A DNA stretch of 45,753 nucleotides, taken from positions 1 through 45,753 of the forward strand of contig JAFWXX010000003.1 of assembly GCA_017522915.1 (NCBI GenBank), read 5' to 3'. Made by a program: the position numbers and the translations under genes. The stretch comes from Bacteroidaceae bacterium. GTDB taxonomy: Bacteria; Bacteroidota; Bacteroidia; Bacteroidales; Bacteroidaceae. Each line of letters opens with the position of its first letter. The first letter of the stretch is position 1. The notes under the pieces are model-generated. The model searched no databases. It was not told the DNA's origin and saw nothing but the letters and a program-made list of their open reading frames with translations. This document shows, one piece after another, positions 22,884-31,273 of the stretch.

Positions 22884-22897
22884 TGCATATTTATTCT
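22884..22897 (-). promoter_or_regulatory. Candidate ARG box (ArgR operator)
   Basis: TGCATATTTATTCT resembles the ArgR half-site arrangement TGnAT-N4-ATTCA seen in enterobacteria and bacilli. It starts 3 nt upstream of the argR ATG and ends 9 nt downstream of the -7 box, so a bound repressor would cover the transcription start. The operator consensus in Bacteroidota is not certain, so this is a moderate guess. Confidence 0.45.
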
Positions 22898-22906
22898 TTT
22901 GACTTG

Positions 22907-22914
22907 CAAAAATA
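22907..22914 (-). promoter_or_regulatory. -7 element of the argR operon promoter
   Basis: On the minus strand this reads TATTTTTG, a full match to TAnnTTTG, followed by CA. It is 26 nt upstream of the argR ATG. No clear TTTG was found at the right distance for a -33 element. Confidence 0.5.
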
Positions 22915-22971
22915 GGTATATTTAAACAATTATCCTTATATTTTATTCTGTTTTTTTGTGTATATACGAAA

Positions 22972-23003
22972 AATATGCAACAATCGGGCGATTGTTGCAT
23001 ATT
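22972..23003 (-). terminator. Terminator after ino1
   Basis: AATATGCAACAATCG (22972-22986) and its perfect complement (22989-23003) form a 15-bp stem with a minimal GG loop region. On the minus strand the stem ends in ATATT and runs on with TTTC, giving a T-tract. It begins 11 nt past the ino1 stop. Confidence 0.85.
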
Positions 23004-23014
23004 CCTGTATTCTT

Positions 23015-24316
23015 TTAGTCGAGCTCCTGGTCTGCCTCGTACCCGGCAAACTCCCGAATCTTGTTCTTCAGCATTGCGAATTGCTTGAAGAGGTCATGCA
23101 CAGGTTTCTCTCCGTCCTTGTGCATAGGAGCCTTGCAGTAGAACGACATGAATTCCTGTATGCCGTATTCTCCTGCGCGCAGTGCCACGTCGCTGAACAG
23201 TATGAGGTCGAGCACCAATGGAGCTGCCAATATTGAGTCGCGGCAGAGGAAGTTGACCTTTATTGTCATGGGATAGCCCATCCAGCCGAATATGTCGATG
23301 TTGTCCCAGCTCTCCTTTTCGTCACCGCGTGGAGGGTAGTAGTTTATACGTACCTTATGGTACATATCGGAATATAGCTCAGGATAAACATCGCTGTCGA
23401 GAATGTTCTCCAATGCCGATGTCTTGCTGCGTCTTTTTGTCTCGAAGTTCTCAGGGTTGTCGAGAACCACACCGTCGCGGTTGCCCAGTATGTTGGTGGA
23501 GAACCAGCCTGTCACGCCTAACTGACGTGTGAAGAATGCAGGAGCAAGTACGGTCTTCATCATTGTCTGTCCGCTCTTGAAGTCCTTGCCGGTGATTGGC
23601 GTTCTGGTCTCCTCTGCAAGTTCCCACATAGCAGGTATGTCAACACACAGGTTAGGTGCACCCATTACAAAGGGGCATCCCTCACGCATTGCCGCATACG
23701 CATAGCACATGCTTGGGGCAATGTTTGCCTTGTCGTCATTTTTCATTGCAGCCTCGAATGCGACAACGCTGCCGTGTACCTCGTCGTTGCGCGGAATGAA
23801 CTTTTCGGTACTTGCTATCCATATAACGATTACGCGTTCGCAGCCGTTCTGCTCCTTGAAACTGCGTATGTCCTCGCGTAGCTGTTCTGTAAGCTCCCAA
23901 CGGCTGCCGCCTTTCTTGACGTTAGGCCCGTCTATGTTGCTTGCATAGCTCTTGTCGAAAAGTGCCTTGTAGGGGCGAATTGCACGAAGTTCATCCTTTA
24001 CCGGGTCGATGTCTCTCTGCTTGAGCACGTCGGCCTTGATAGCTGCATCGTAAGCATCATCTTCATATATGTCCCATGCTCCGAATACGATGTTGTCAAG
24101 AGCGGCAATAGGAATTATGTCTTTAACCTCCTTGTAGCATTTCTCTTTGCCTTTGCCTAATCTCATGATGCCTTCGCATGCAAATGAGCCAACGGGCTTC
24201 GCAAGCCCCTTGCGTGCCATTAAGGTACCTATGATAGTTGTAGTCGTCACTGCGCCAAGTCCGACGCACATTACACCCAGTTTGCCGTTTGCCGGCTTCA
24301 CTTTTGTCTCTCTCAT
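23015..24316 (-). CDS. ino1: Inositol-3-phosphate (myo-inositol-1-phosphate) synthase
   Basis: This NAD-dependent enzyme converts glucose 6-phosphate to inositol 3-phosphate, the first step of inositol synthesis. The 433-residue protein has the N-terminal NAD-binding loop LGVMCVGLGAVTTTTIIG. The C-terminal active-site region reads GKDFKSGQTMMKTVLAPAF, then GWFSTNILGNRDG and the Lys-containing KVRINYYPP/MTIKVNFLCRDS blocks. Such enzymes supply inositol phospholipids in Bacteroides. The lipid-assembly genes known to flank the B. thetaiotaomicron enzyme are not next to it here. It has its own -7 box and terminator, so it appears to be monocistronic. Confidence 0.95.
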   Translation of the reverse strand: MRETKVKPANGKLGVMCVGLGAVTTTTIIGTLMARKGLAKPVGSFACEGIMRLGKGKEKCYKEVKDIIPIAALDNIVFGAWDIYEDDAYDAAIKADVLKQRDIDPVKDELRAIRPYKALFDKSYASNIDGPNVKKGGSRWELTEQLREDIRSFKEQNGCERVIVIWIASTEKFIPRNDEVHGSVVAFEAAMKNDDKANIAPSMCYAYAAMREGCPFVMGAPNLCVDIPAMWELAEETRTPITGKDFKSGQTMMKTVLAPAFFTRQLGVTGWFSTNILGNRDGVVLDNPENFETKRRSKTSALENILDSDVYPELYSDMYHKVRINYYPPRGDEKESWDNIDIFGWMGYPMTIKVNFLCRDSILAAPLVLDLILFSDVALRAGEYGIQEFMSFYCKAPMHKDGEKPVHDLFKQFAMLKNKIREFAGYEADQELD

Positions 24317-24362
24317 CTTCGCAGTTTTCTTTTATTAAGCAAAATAATTGCTTTTTATCGAA

Positions 24363-24370
24363 CAAACCTA
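24363..24370 (-). promoter_or_regulatory. -7 element of ino1 promoter
   Basis: On the minus strand this reads TAGGTTTG, a full match to TAnnTTTG, 46 nt upstream of the ino1 ATG. A matching -33 TTTG is not evident. Confidence 0.5.
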
Positions 24371-24444
24371 AGGAATTGGCAAGAACTTCTTCCTTTTTAT
24401 ATAAAATTCTACTTTTCAGTCCATTTAGTGTTTGACGTTCTGTA

Positions 24445-25788
24445 TCAGAATACAACTTCTTTCAGAATCTCGCTTACTGTAGGGTGTGGGAACACTGTAC
24501 GGCGCAACTGCTCGATGCCGAGCCCGTTCGTTATGGCCATGCATGCAGCGCAGATGAACTCGCTGCAGGGGTTGCCCAACATGTGTACGCCAAGCACTTT
24601 ATTCTCTTTCGACGCTATAACCTTGCATAGGCCTGTCTGTCCCTCGTTTTCAGCGACAAAGCGGCCTGCGTATGTCATTGGCAACCTGTACAGTTTGTAT
24701 TCAATACCCTCTTTCTCTGCCTGCTCCTCGGTGAGCCCTACGCTGCTCACCTCAGGGTTGGTATATACAACGCCCGGTATGGCATTGTACTCCATGCGGT
24801 CCTCAATGCCGAGCATGTTGTTTACAGCCACTTCGGCCTCACGGCTTGCAGTGTGCGCCAAAAGCGAGAAGCCGGTAACGTCTCCTGCTGCATATACGTT
24901 AGGCATGCTTGTCTGCATTGTGTCATTTACCTTTATGCCCCGCTCTGTCTCTACCGCGATGTTCTCAAGCCCGAAGCCCGAAAGTACAGGCCTGCGGCCG
25001 ACGCTCATCAGAATCTTGTCACCTTCGGCCTGCTGTTCATTGCCTTCAGCGTCAGTGAAGTGTACAATGTTGCCTTCAATTCGTGTAACCTTGCACTGCA
25101 TGCAGAACCTGATACCACGTTTTGCATATATTGCACGGAGCATTCCGCTAATCTCCTTGTCCATTCCGCCAAGGATTTCCGGAAGCATTTCAATTACCGT
25201 TACAGGAATTCCCAAACTGTTGCAGAAACTTGCAAACTCCATGCCTATTACACCGCCGCCAATCACGACAAGGCTCTCCGGAGCCTCGGTGAGCGCAAGA
25301 ATTTCGCGGTTTGTCAAAACTGATGTATTCCCCTCTATGCCTGGTATTGGTGGTATGAAAGCTTCGCTTCCGGTACATATCAGCAGTCTGGCAGCCTCGT
25401 ATGTCTGTTCACCGCAACTGATGGATACAGCATTCTCGTCACCGCTGTTGATGAATGCCTCACCACGTACTACCTCTACATTGTGCGCTTCCATCTTCAT
25501 CTTTATTCCGGCTACAAGCTTGCGTACTACCTTTGTTTTGCGGTCGGCAATCTTCTTGTACTCGTATGTAACCTCACCGGCGGTTATTCCATACTTCTTG
25601 CCTCCTGTCGCATGGTCATACATCTTAGCACTGTAAAGCAGTGTCTTTGTAGGGATGCACCCTTCGTTGAGGCATACGCCGCCAAGTTCGCGTTTCTCGA
25701 ACAGAACTACTTTCAGGCCTTTTGCTCCTGCATTCTCGGCAGCCACATAACCGGCAGGGCCGCCGCCAATAATTGCCAAATCGTACAT
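24445..25788 (-). CDS. lpdA: Dihydrolipoyl dehydrogenase
   Basis: This flavoenzyme (E3) reoxidises dihydrolipoamide in 2-oxoacid dehydrogenase and glycine cleavage complexes. The 447-residue product has the FAD-binding motif IIGGGPAGYVAAENAG, the redox-active pair Cys39/Cys44 in GGVCLNEGCIPTK, a central NAD motif VVIGGGVIGMEFASF, and the C-terminal FPHPTVSEI with the catalytic His-Glu pair. No E1, E2 or glycine-cleavage gene is adjacent, so its partner complex cannot be named. A weak -7-like TACACTTG lies upstream on the minus strand at 25827-25834. Confidence 0.95.
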   Translation of the reverse strand: MYDLAIIGGGPAGYVAAENAGAKGLKVVLFEKRELGGVCLNEGCIPTKTLLYSAKMYDHATGGKKYGITAGEVTYEYKKIADRKTKVVRKLVAGIKMKMEAHNVEVVRGEAFINSGDENAVSISCGEQTYEAARLLICTGSEAFIPPIPGIEGNTSVLTNREILALTEAPESLVVIGGGVIGMEFASFCNSLGIPVTVIEMLPEILGGMDKEISGMLRAIYAKRGIRFCMQCKVTRIEGNIVHFTDAEGNEQQAEGDKILMSVGRRPVLSGFGLENIAVETERGIKVNDTMQTSMPNVYAAGDVTGFSLLAHTASREAEVAVNNMLGIEDRMEYNAIPGVVYTNPEVSSVGLTEEQAEKEGIEYKLYRLPMTYAGRFVAENEGQTGLCKVIASKENKVLGVHMLGNPCSEFICAACMAITNGLGIEQLRRTVFPHPTVSEILKEVVF

Positions 25789-25855
25789 ATTGATATATCT
25801 GATTTATTTCCTTAAAACATGAAAAACAAGTGTAAAAGGCAATGGTTTTTTGATT

Positions 25856-26716
25856 TTACTTCTCGTCCTTGTCTTCGTAGAATATCTTGCGTGATATTAC
25901 AAATTTCACTACTCCTTCCTCACCGTAATATTCGGTCTTTGATTTCCAGTTGCCGCGCTTGTCAAATTTGTATTTATATGATTGTACACCATCTTTTGAC
26001 TTGCTCTCAAGAACATCGTAACCTTCGGGTGAAGCCGATGCGTTATAGGCTTTTGTGATGTTGCCTTTTTCGTCTCTTTCGAAGAGGTGTGAGACATCGC
26101 CGCATATAGCCTCCTTGAGGAATCCGTTTTCATAGATGAATTCATGGTTTACTATTCCGTTCTCATCTGAATGTTCCCATGCTTCATAGCCATCCTCTTT
26201 GCTCAAAAGGGTGTCGCTTGACACCAACACTCCATTTTTGTACTCTTCTTTCTTTATAATCTTGTCTCCATCGTATTCAAATACCTGTCTGCCAATTTCG
26301 CTGGCGTGTCCGTCCTCTGTCCTTATGTATATCAAGTTATCTCCGCTATATTCATATAGTTTCTTCTTTTCAATGCCTTCTCCATTTAAATGGGTCTCGC
26401 TTATCAGACGTTTGTTTCCGTCGTATTCGTAATTAACCTCATTTACCGTCTTCATCCTATGGTTGATGGTTCTGCTGTTGACGATATTCCCGTCTTCGTT
26501 GAACTCCATTATATAGTTGTAGTGATTCTTGTCCGTTGTCGTTTTGGCAAGTCTTACACTGCCTTTTGCAAATCTTGCCGAACTTGTTGCGATTACAACT
26601 TTAGAGATTCTTCCTTCGAGGTTCATTTTCTGCAGGTCGCTCTTTGCCTCCTTCTTCGTTTCGCATCCCGACAGCATCATTGCTGCAGCGAGGATAAATA
26701 AAATCTGTTTGTACAT
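25856..26716 (-). CDS. Lipoprotein with YD/RHS-like repeats, function unknown
   Basis: The 286-residue product has a lipoprotein signal ending in LSGC (Cys18). The mature part consists of repeated beta-hairpin units of about 20 residues: VNYEYDGNKRLISETHLNGE, LYEYSGDNLIYIRTEDGH, VFEYDGDKIIKKEEYKNG, EFIYENGFLKEAICGD, LFERDEKGNITKAYN and YKFDKRGNWKSKTEYYG. The pattern (aromatic-x-Y/F-D/N-G near each turn) is that of YD/RHS-like repeats, but the protein is far too short to be an RHS toxin shell. It is probably exposed at the outer membrane or in the periplasm. It has its own well-formed promoter. No function can be assigned. Confidence 0.8.
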   Translation of the reverse strand: MYKQILFILAAAMMLSGCETKKEAKSDLQKMNLEGRISKVVIATSSARFAKGSVRLAKTTTDKNHYNYIMEFNEDGNIVNSRTINHRMKTVNEVNYEYDGNKRLISETHLNGEGIEKKKLYEYSGDNLIYIRTEDGHASEIGRQVFEYDGDKIIKKEEYKNGVLVSSDTLLSKEDGYEAWEHSDENGIVNHEFIYENGFLKEAICGDVSHLFERDEKGNITKAYNASASPEGYDVLESKSKDGVQSYKYKFDKRGNWKSKTEYYGEEGVVKFVISRKIFYEDKDEK

Positions 26717-26737
26717 ATCGTCTATTTAAAAGTTTCC

Positions 26738-26768
26738 CAAAAATAACACCATGCTTTTACAATACAAA
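26738..26768 (-). promoter_or_regulatory. Promoter of the YD-repeat lipoprotein gene
   Basis: On the minus strand the -33 TTTG (26768-26765) and the -7 TATTTTTG (26745-26738) are exactly 19 nt apart, the best match to the Bacteroidota consensus in this window. It lies 22 nt upstream of the ATG. Confidence 0.75.
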
Positions 26769-26834
26769 CTCTTTAGGCATAAATTCTGGAAAAGTTATTC
26801 TCTATTCTCTCTCAACGATTAGAATAAAATGTAT

Positions 26835-26842
26835 TATATTTG
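26835..26842 (+). promoter_or_regulatory. -7 element upstream of the PI-PLC-like gene
   Basis: TATATTTG followed by C matches TAnnTTTG. It is 71 nt upstream of the preferred ATG at 26914. No -33 TTTG is seen at the usual distance. Confidence 0.5.
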
Positions 26843-26913
26843 CACAATAGGGAACGTATGACTGATATGCCCTTCTGCATTTTAATATGAGTTATAAAAA
26901 CGTTGATATTGCA

Positions 26914-27945
26914 ATGAAAAACCTACGCTTTACTTTTCTATTCCTGTTATGCGTCTTCAGCACCATGCTCACGGCGCAGTCGTTCGAAGGCAGCAAATGG
27001 CTGGCTTCTATAGAGGATAACCGTCTCGTTTCGGAACTCTCTCTTCCCGGCGCACATGATGCCGCTACAGGCGAGGGCTTGCTGTTTGTCGGCGGTTTCG
27101 GCAAGACACAGAGCCTGAAGCTTGCAGAGATGTGGGACTGCGGCGTGCGTGCATTTGACCTTCGTCCTGCATACGACGACAAGGAACTCCGCATTTTCCA
27201 TGGAACCATAAAAACAAAAGTGACATTCGGCAAGGCTCTTGAGATTCTTGCCCGGAAGATAGACGAGAATCCCAGCGAGTTTGCAGTCGTGTTCCTTCGC
27301 GAAGAGGTTGAAGCCGAAAAGAACTCAGGCCGAAAATTATGGCCCTCTCTTGTAGGTGACGCGATAGAGGCTCTCGGAGATAAGGCTGCGGCATTCGTTC
27401 CCGGCATGACTGTAGGTGACCTGCGCGGTAAGATTCTTATAATCAGCCGTAATGCATATACCGGCACCGATAAGGGCGGAATCGTGTCCGGATGGACACA
27501 CGATGACAAGGGAACAGCCGATGCACGCATAACGTCGTACCTGAACGGTGAGAGTGTACGTCTGCAGTTACAGGACTATTATGCACCCACCGATGATGCA
27601 AAACGCTATGCCAAATGTACAGCTGTGCTTAACTTCATTACTCTTGCCGGCAAGGCCCAAAAGGATGTATGGACTGTCAATTTCCTCAGCGGTTACTGCA
27701 GCACATGGCTTGGAGTAAGCCCTGTTGCAACAACTTCCGGATACAAGCAGAATGCAGCTGCACTGCATCCTATCCTTGTCGATCTTCTAAGCAAGCGCAA
27801 GGTTTCGGAAAGAGCATCGTTGGGCATCATTTTCATGGATTTTGCCGGTGCCGACAATGTCAAGGGCGGCATTTCGCATTGGAGTGACTACAAGACTATG
27901 GGCGGCCGTCTCGTGCAGCTCATCGTAGAGCAGAATTTTAGATAA
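26914..27945 (+). CDS. Secreted phosphatidylinositol-specific phospholipase C-like protein
   Basis: PI-PLC enzymes cleave phosphatidylinositol or GPI anchors to diacylglycerol and inositol phosphate. The 343-residue protein has a signal peptide (to about residue 22, TAQS) and a PLC-X-like domain. The two catalytic His residues are visible: His48 in SLPGAHDAATG and His96 in LRIFHGTI, with the conserved RAFDLRP (80-85) between them. ATG at 26914 is preferred because it places the signal peptide at the N-terminus; an in-frame ATG at 26887 adds nine residues. The OPT gene follows 11 nt later. Substrate is not proven. Confidence 0.85.
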   Translation: MKNLRFTFLFLLCVFSTMLTAQSFEGSKWLASIEDNRLVSELSLPGAHDAATGEGLLFVGGFGKTQSLKLAEMWDCGVRAFDLRPAYDDKELRIFHGTIKTKVTFGKALEILARKIDENPSEFAVVFLREEVEAEKNSGRKLWPSLVGDAIEALGDKAAAFVPGMTVGDLRGKILIISRNAYTGTDKGGIVSGWTHDDKGTADARITSYLNGESVRLQLQDYYAPTDDAKRYAKCTAVLNFITLAGKAQKDVWTVNFLSGYCSTWLGVSPVATTSGYKQNAAALHPILVDLLSKRKVSERASLGIIFMDFAGADNVKGGISHWSDYKTMGGRLVQLIVEQNFR

Positions 27946-27956
27946 ACGCAATAATA

Positions 27957-29948
27957 ATGAAAAACGAGAATGAAAAACCGGCGGGATTGCCCGAAAACGC
28001 ATTCCGTCCTCTTGAAAAGGGTGAAGAGTACCGCCCGTTGATGTCGCCTGACAAACAGTATCCCGAAGTGAATTTCTGGTCGGTGGCATGGGGTATAGCA
28101 ATGGCTGTCCTTTTTTCTGCAGCATCGGCATATCTTGGCCTTAAAGTCGGTCAGGTATTTGAGGCTGCCATTCCTATTGCAATCATTGCAGTGGGCGTGT
28201 CAAGCCTTGCCAAACGCAAAGGGGCACTTGGCGAGAACGTGATAATACAGTCTATCGGTGCGAGCTCCGGTGTGATAGTGGCTGGCGCAATCTTTACGCT
28301 TCCGGCACTTTATATCTTGCAGAGCAAGTATCCCGACATGACTGTAAACTTCATGCAGATGTTTCTCAGTTCATTGCTCGGCGGCATATTGGGAATACTG
28401 TTCCTCATTCCGTTCCGCAAGTATTTTGTAAAAGAGAAGCATGGCGAATATCCTTTCCCGGAGGCTACAGCAAGTACCCAGGTGCTTATCTCCGGCGAGA
28501 AGGGCGGAAGCCAGGCGAAACCGTTGCTTGTTGCCGGTCTTATAGGCGGCTTGTACGACTTTATAGTGGCAACTTTCGGCTGGTGGAACGAGAATGTGAC
28601 AACACGCATCGTTGGCTGGGGCGAGCTGCTTGCCGACAAGGCAAAGCTTGTGCTCAAGATAAATGTTGGTGCCGCAGTGCTCGGTCTGGGATGCATCATC
28701 GGCCTTAAATACGCGATAATAATCTGTGCAGGTTCGTTGGCCGTATGGTTGCTTATAATTCCCGGCATGGGGCTTCTTTTCGGTGACGAGATATTGAATG
28801 CCTGGAATCCGGCTATCAATGTGGCAGTCGGTGAGATGTCGCCCGAAATGATATTCAAGGAGTATGCGAAGAGCATCGGTATCGGTGGCATTGCCATGGC
28901 GGGCGTGATAGGCATCTTCAAGTCATGGGGCATAATAAAGAGTGCCGTAGGGCTTGCATCGCGTGAAATAGGCGGCAAGAAGAGCAGCGAGGCTGTAGAG
29001 CGTACCCAGAAGGACCTTTCAATGAAGGTGGTTCTTTTCGGCTCGGTATTCACACTGCTTATGGTTCTTGCATTCTTTGTATTCGATGTAATGAATGGAA
29101 ATATCCTGCATAGTCTCGTGGCTGTGTTGCTTGTAGCTGTAATATCCTTCCTTTTCACGACCGTTGCCGCCAATGCCATTGCCATAGTAGGCTCTAACCC
29201 TGTATCGGGAATGACACTTATGACGCTTATCCTGGCATCTGTAATAATGGTGGCTGTAGGCCTTAAGGGCTCTTCGGGCATGGTTGCTGCACTCATTATG
29301 GGCGGTGTGGTTTGTACAGCACTCTCAATGGCCGGCGGTTTCATTACTGACCTTAAGATAGGATATTGGCTCGGAAGCACTCCTGCAAAGCAGCAGACAT
29401 GGAAGTTCCTGGGAACACTTGTCTCAGCAGCAACAGTGGCAGGTGTTATAATAATCCTCAACAAGACATACGGTTTTACCAGCGGTGAGCTTGCTGCGCC
29501 TCAGGCCAACGCAATGGCAGCAGTCATCGACCCGTTGATGAACGGCGTGGGAGCACCTTGGCTTCTTTACGGCATCGGTGCGGTTCTGGCATTGGTACTG
29601 ACATTCTTCAAGATACCGGCATTGGCATTTGCCTTGGGTATGTTCATTCCTCTTGAGCTGAACCTTCCTCTATTGGTGGGCGGTCTCATAAACTGGTATG
29701 TGACAACGCGCAGCAAGGATGCCGCTTTGAACAGTGAGCGCGGTGAGAAATGTACATTGCTTGCATCGGGCTTCATTGCCGGAGGTGCACTTATGGGTGT
29801 TGTAAGCGCTGCAATGCGCTTCGGCGGTATAAATATGGTCAACGAGGAGTGGCTTGGCAATCCGCTGAGCGAGGCTGTTGCCATTGTTGCCTATCTGTTG
29901 CTGATTGCATACCTTGTAAAAGCGAGTATGAAAGTCGGGAAAAGATGA
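27957..29948 (+). CDS. OPT-family oligopeptide transporter
   Basis: This is a 663-residue inner-membrane protein with about 14-16 hydrophobic segments. The N-terminal FWSVAWGIAMAVLFSAASAYLG and following VGQVFEAAIPIAII are typical of the OPT superfamily, as are the NAIAIVGSNPVSGMT region and the late GMFIPLELNLPLLVGG block. OPT carriers import small peptides or metal chelates using proton motive force. The substrate here cannot be told from sequence. It lies 11 nt after the PI-PLC-like gene and ends at a long bidirectional terminator, so the two form a probable two-gene operon. Confidence 0.92.
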   Translation: MKNENEKPAGLPENAFRPLEKGEEYRPLMSPDKQYPEVNFWSVAWGIAMAVLFSAASAYLGLKVGQVFEAAIPIAIIAVGVSSLAKRKGALGENVIIQSIGASSGVIVAGAIFTLPALYILQSKYPDMTVNFMQMFLSSLLGGILGILFLIPFRKYFVKEKHGEYPFPEATASTQVLISGEKGGSQAKPLLVAGLIGGLYDFIVATFGWWNENVTTRIVGWGELLADKAKLVLKINVGAAVLGLGCIIGLKYAIIICAGSLAVWLLIIPGMGLLFGDEILNAWNPAINVAVGEMSPEMIFKEYAKSIGIGGIAMAGVIGIFKSWGIIKSAVGLASREIGGKKSSEAVERTQKDLSMKVVLFGSVFTLLMVLAFFVFDVMNGNILHSLVAVLLVAVISFLFTTVAANAIAIVGSNPVSGMTLMTLILASVIMVAVGLKGSSGMVAALIMGGVVCTALSMAGGFITDLKIGYWLGSTPAKQQTWKFLGTLVSAATVAGVIIILNKTYGFTSGELAAPQANAMAAVIDPLMNGVGAPWLLYGIGAVLALVLTFFKIPALAFALGMFIPLELNLPLLVGGLINWYVTTRSKDAALNSERGEKCTLLASGFIAGGALMGVVSAAMRFGGINMVNEEWLGNPLSEAVAIVAYLLLIAYLVKASMKVGKR

Positions 29949-29963
29949 CGATATAGATAATAT

Positions 29964-30005
29964 AACAATAAATGGGCTGCAAACCGGCAGCCCATTTATT
30001 GTTAA
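29964..30005. terminator. Bidirectional terminator between OPT transporter and hydrolase genes
   Basis: An 18-bp perfect stem (29964-29981 with 29988-30005) encloses a 6-nt loop AAACCG. The GC core GGGCTGC is flanked by A/T-rich bases that give T-runs on both strands. It ends 2 nt from the stop of the convergent hydrolase gene. Confidence 0.92.
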
Positions 30006-30007
30006 TA

Positions 30008-30646
30008 TCACTTGAAGAACATGTTGTATTCCTTCTCGAAACCTATTGTCGTCTTCTCCTCATGACCGGGATAAACAATCGTGTCGTCGGGTAGTGTAAA
30101 GAGTCTTTCCCTTATGGCTGTAAGAAGCTGGTTATGGTTGCTGTCGGGGAAATCGGTACGTCCGATGCTCTGATGGAACAGCGCGTCACCGGTGAAAATT
30201 GCTTTCTGTTCCGGTATATGATATGCCAGGCTGCCCGGTGAATGTCCCGGCACTGCAATGGCTATGACACGCTGATTGCCGAACAGAATTTCGTCGCCGT
30301 CTTTCAGCACGCGTCCAAGTGCCGGAACCTCCTCTTCGTATGTTATGCCGAAGCGTGCAACGCGCTCCTTTATATTTTCGGCCCATTGCCAGTCGGCATC
30401 GCTGGCCTCAGCCTTGATACCGAATCTCTCCTCAACAAATGCATTGCCGAATATGTGGTCAAAGTGCAGATGAGTGTTCAGATAGTGTTTTACCGTCAGT
30501 CCGTTGCTCTGCACGAAACGGTATATCTTCTCACGTTCTTCGGGGAACCAGGCACCGCAGTCTATCAGCAGAGCCTCGTCTGTCTCGTCCCACAAAAGAT
30601 AGCAGTTTACCTGAATGGGGTTGACGATGAATGTTCTGATTTCCAT
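30008..30646 (-). CDS. Metallo-beta-lactamase-fold hydrolase (glyoxalase II-like)
   Basis: The 212-residue protein has all the zinc ligands of the glyoxalase II-like branch: THLHFDH (His59, His61, Asp63, His64), PGHSPGS (His135), FTGDALF (Asp154) and YPGHEEKT (His195). Enzymes of this size in Bacteroidota are usually annotated as hydroxyacylglutathione-hydrolase-like thioesterases, although these organisms lack glutathione in most cases, so the true thiol ester is unknown. It is the last gene of a three-gene operon, starting 6 nt after rsmG. Confidence 0.88.
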   Translation of the reverse strand: MEIRTFIVNPIQVNCYLLWDETDEALLIDCGAWFPEEREKIYRFVQSNGLTVKHYLNTHLHFDHIFGNAFVEERFGIKAEASDADWQWAENIKERVARFGITYEEEVPALGRVLKDGDEILFGNQRVIAIAVPGHSPGSLAYHIPEQKAIFTGDALFHQSIGRTDFPDSNHNQLLTAIRERLFTLPDDTIVYPGHEEKTTIGFEKEYNMFFK

Positions 30647-30652
30647 ATTCTA

Positions 30653-31273
30653 TTATATCTGAACGTAAACAACCTTTTTGTCCTTGAAATACTCTTCATC
30701 AAACCAATAGCTTACATCCGTAATCTCGCAACTGTTCCTGAACTGCTGTGTCTCAGCTGTCATGTCTCCGCCCTTAAGGCATATAATGCCGTTAGGCAAT
30801 ACATTCTCCTGCTTTGTGGAGATGTTCTTGCGGCAAATCTTTACAAGGTCGGGCAGCTGCATTACTGCACGGCTCACGACAAAGCTGTACTTCTCCTTTA
30901 TCTCCTCGGCGCGGCTATGGCTTGTGCGTACATTCTCCAATCCGATGGTCTTGGCTATCTCGCCTGCTACGCGCACCTTCTTGCCGATGCTGTCAACAAG
31001 ATGGAACTGTACATCGGGGAACATTATGGCAAGCGGAATGCCGGGAAATCCTCCTCCGCATCCCATGTCCATGATTGTTGTTCCTTGTTTGAAAGTGATA
31101 TATTTCGCTATGGCAAGAGAATGGAGCACATGGTGAAGATAAAGATTTCCGATATCCTTGCGTGAAATAACGTTTATCTTGCTGTTCCAGTCGGAATAGA
31201 GTCCATAAAGAGCTTCAAACTGCTCTTTCTGCCTATCGCTTATTCTTGGGAAATACTTTAATATCCTGTCCAT
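30653..31273 (-). CDS. rsmG: 16S rRNA (guanine-527-N7)-methyltransferase RsmG
   Basis: RsmG (GidB) puts the m7G mark on G527 in the 530 loop of 16S rRNA; loss gives low-level streptomycin resistance. The 206-residue product has the SAM-binding motif MDMGCGGGFPGIPLAIMFP and the preceding family segment WNSKINVISRKDIGNLYLHHVLHS. It overlaps the upstream lipoprotein stop by one base (TAATG), showing translational coupling. Confidence 0.96.
   Translation of the reverse strand: MDRILKYFPRISDRQKEQFEALYGLYSDWNSKINVISRKDIGNLYLHHVLHSLAIAKYITFKQGTTIMDMGCGGGFPGIPLAIMFPDVQFHLVDSIGKKVRVAGEIAKTIGLENVRTSHSRAEEIKEKYSFVVSRAVMQLPDLVKICRKNISTKQENVLPNGIICLKGGDMTAETQQFRNSCEITDVSYWFDEEYFKDKKVVYVQI

Noticed and set aside
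24428-25636. Long open frame (402 codons) on the plus strand
   Set aside because: It is the antisense shadow of dihydrolipoyl dehydrogenase, with no recognisable motif of its own.
28310-29464. Long open frame (384 codons) on the minus strand
   Set aside because: It is antisense to the OPT transporter gene and has the low-complexity composition (Ile, Pro, Ser, Thr) expected of a shadow frame; the OPT frame is clearly the real one.
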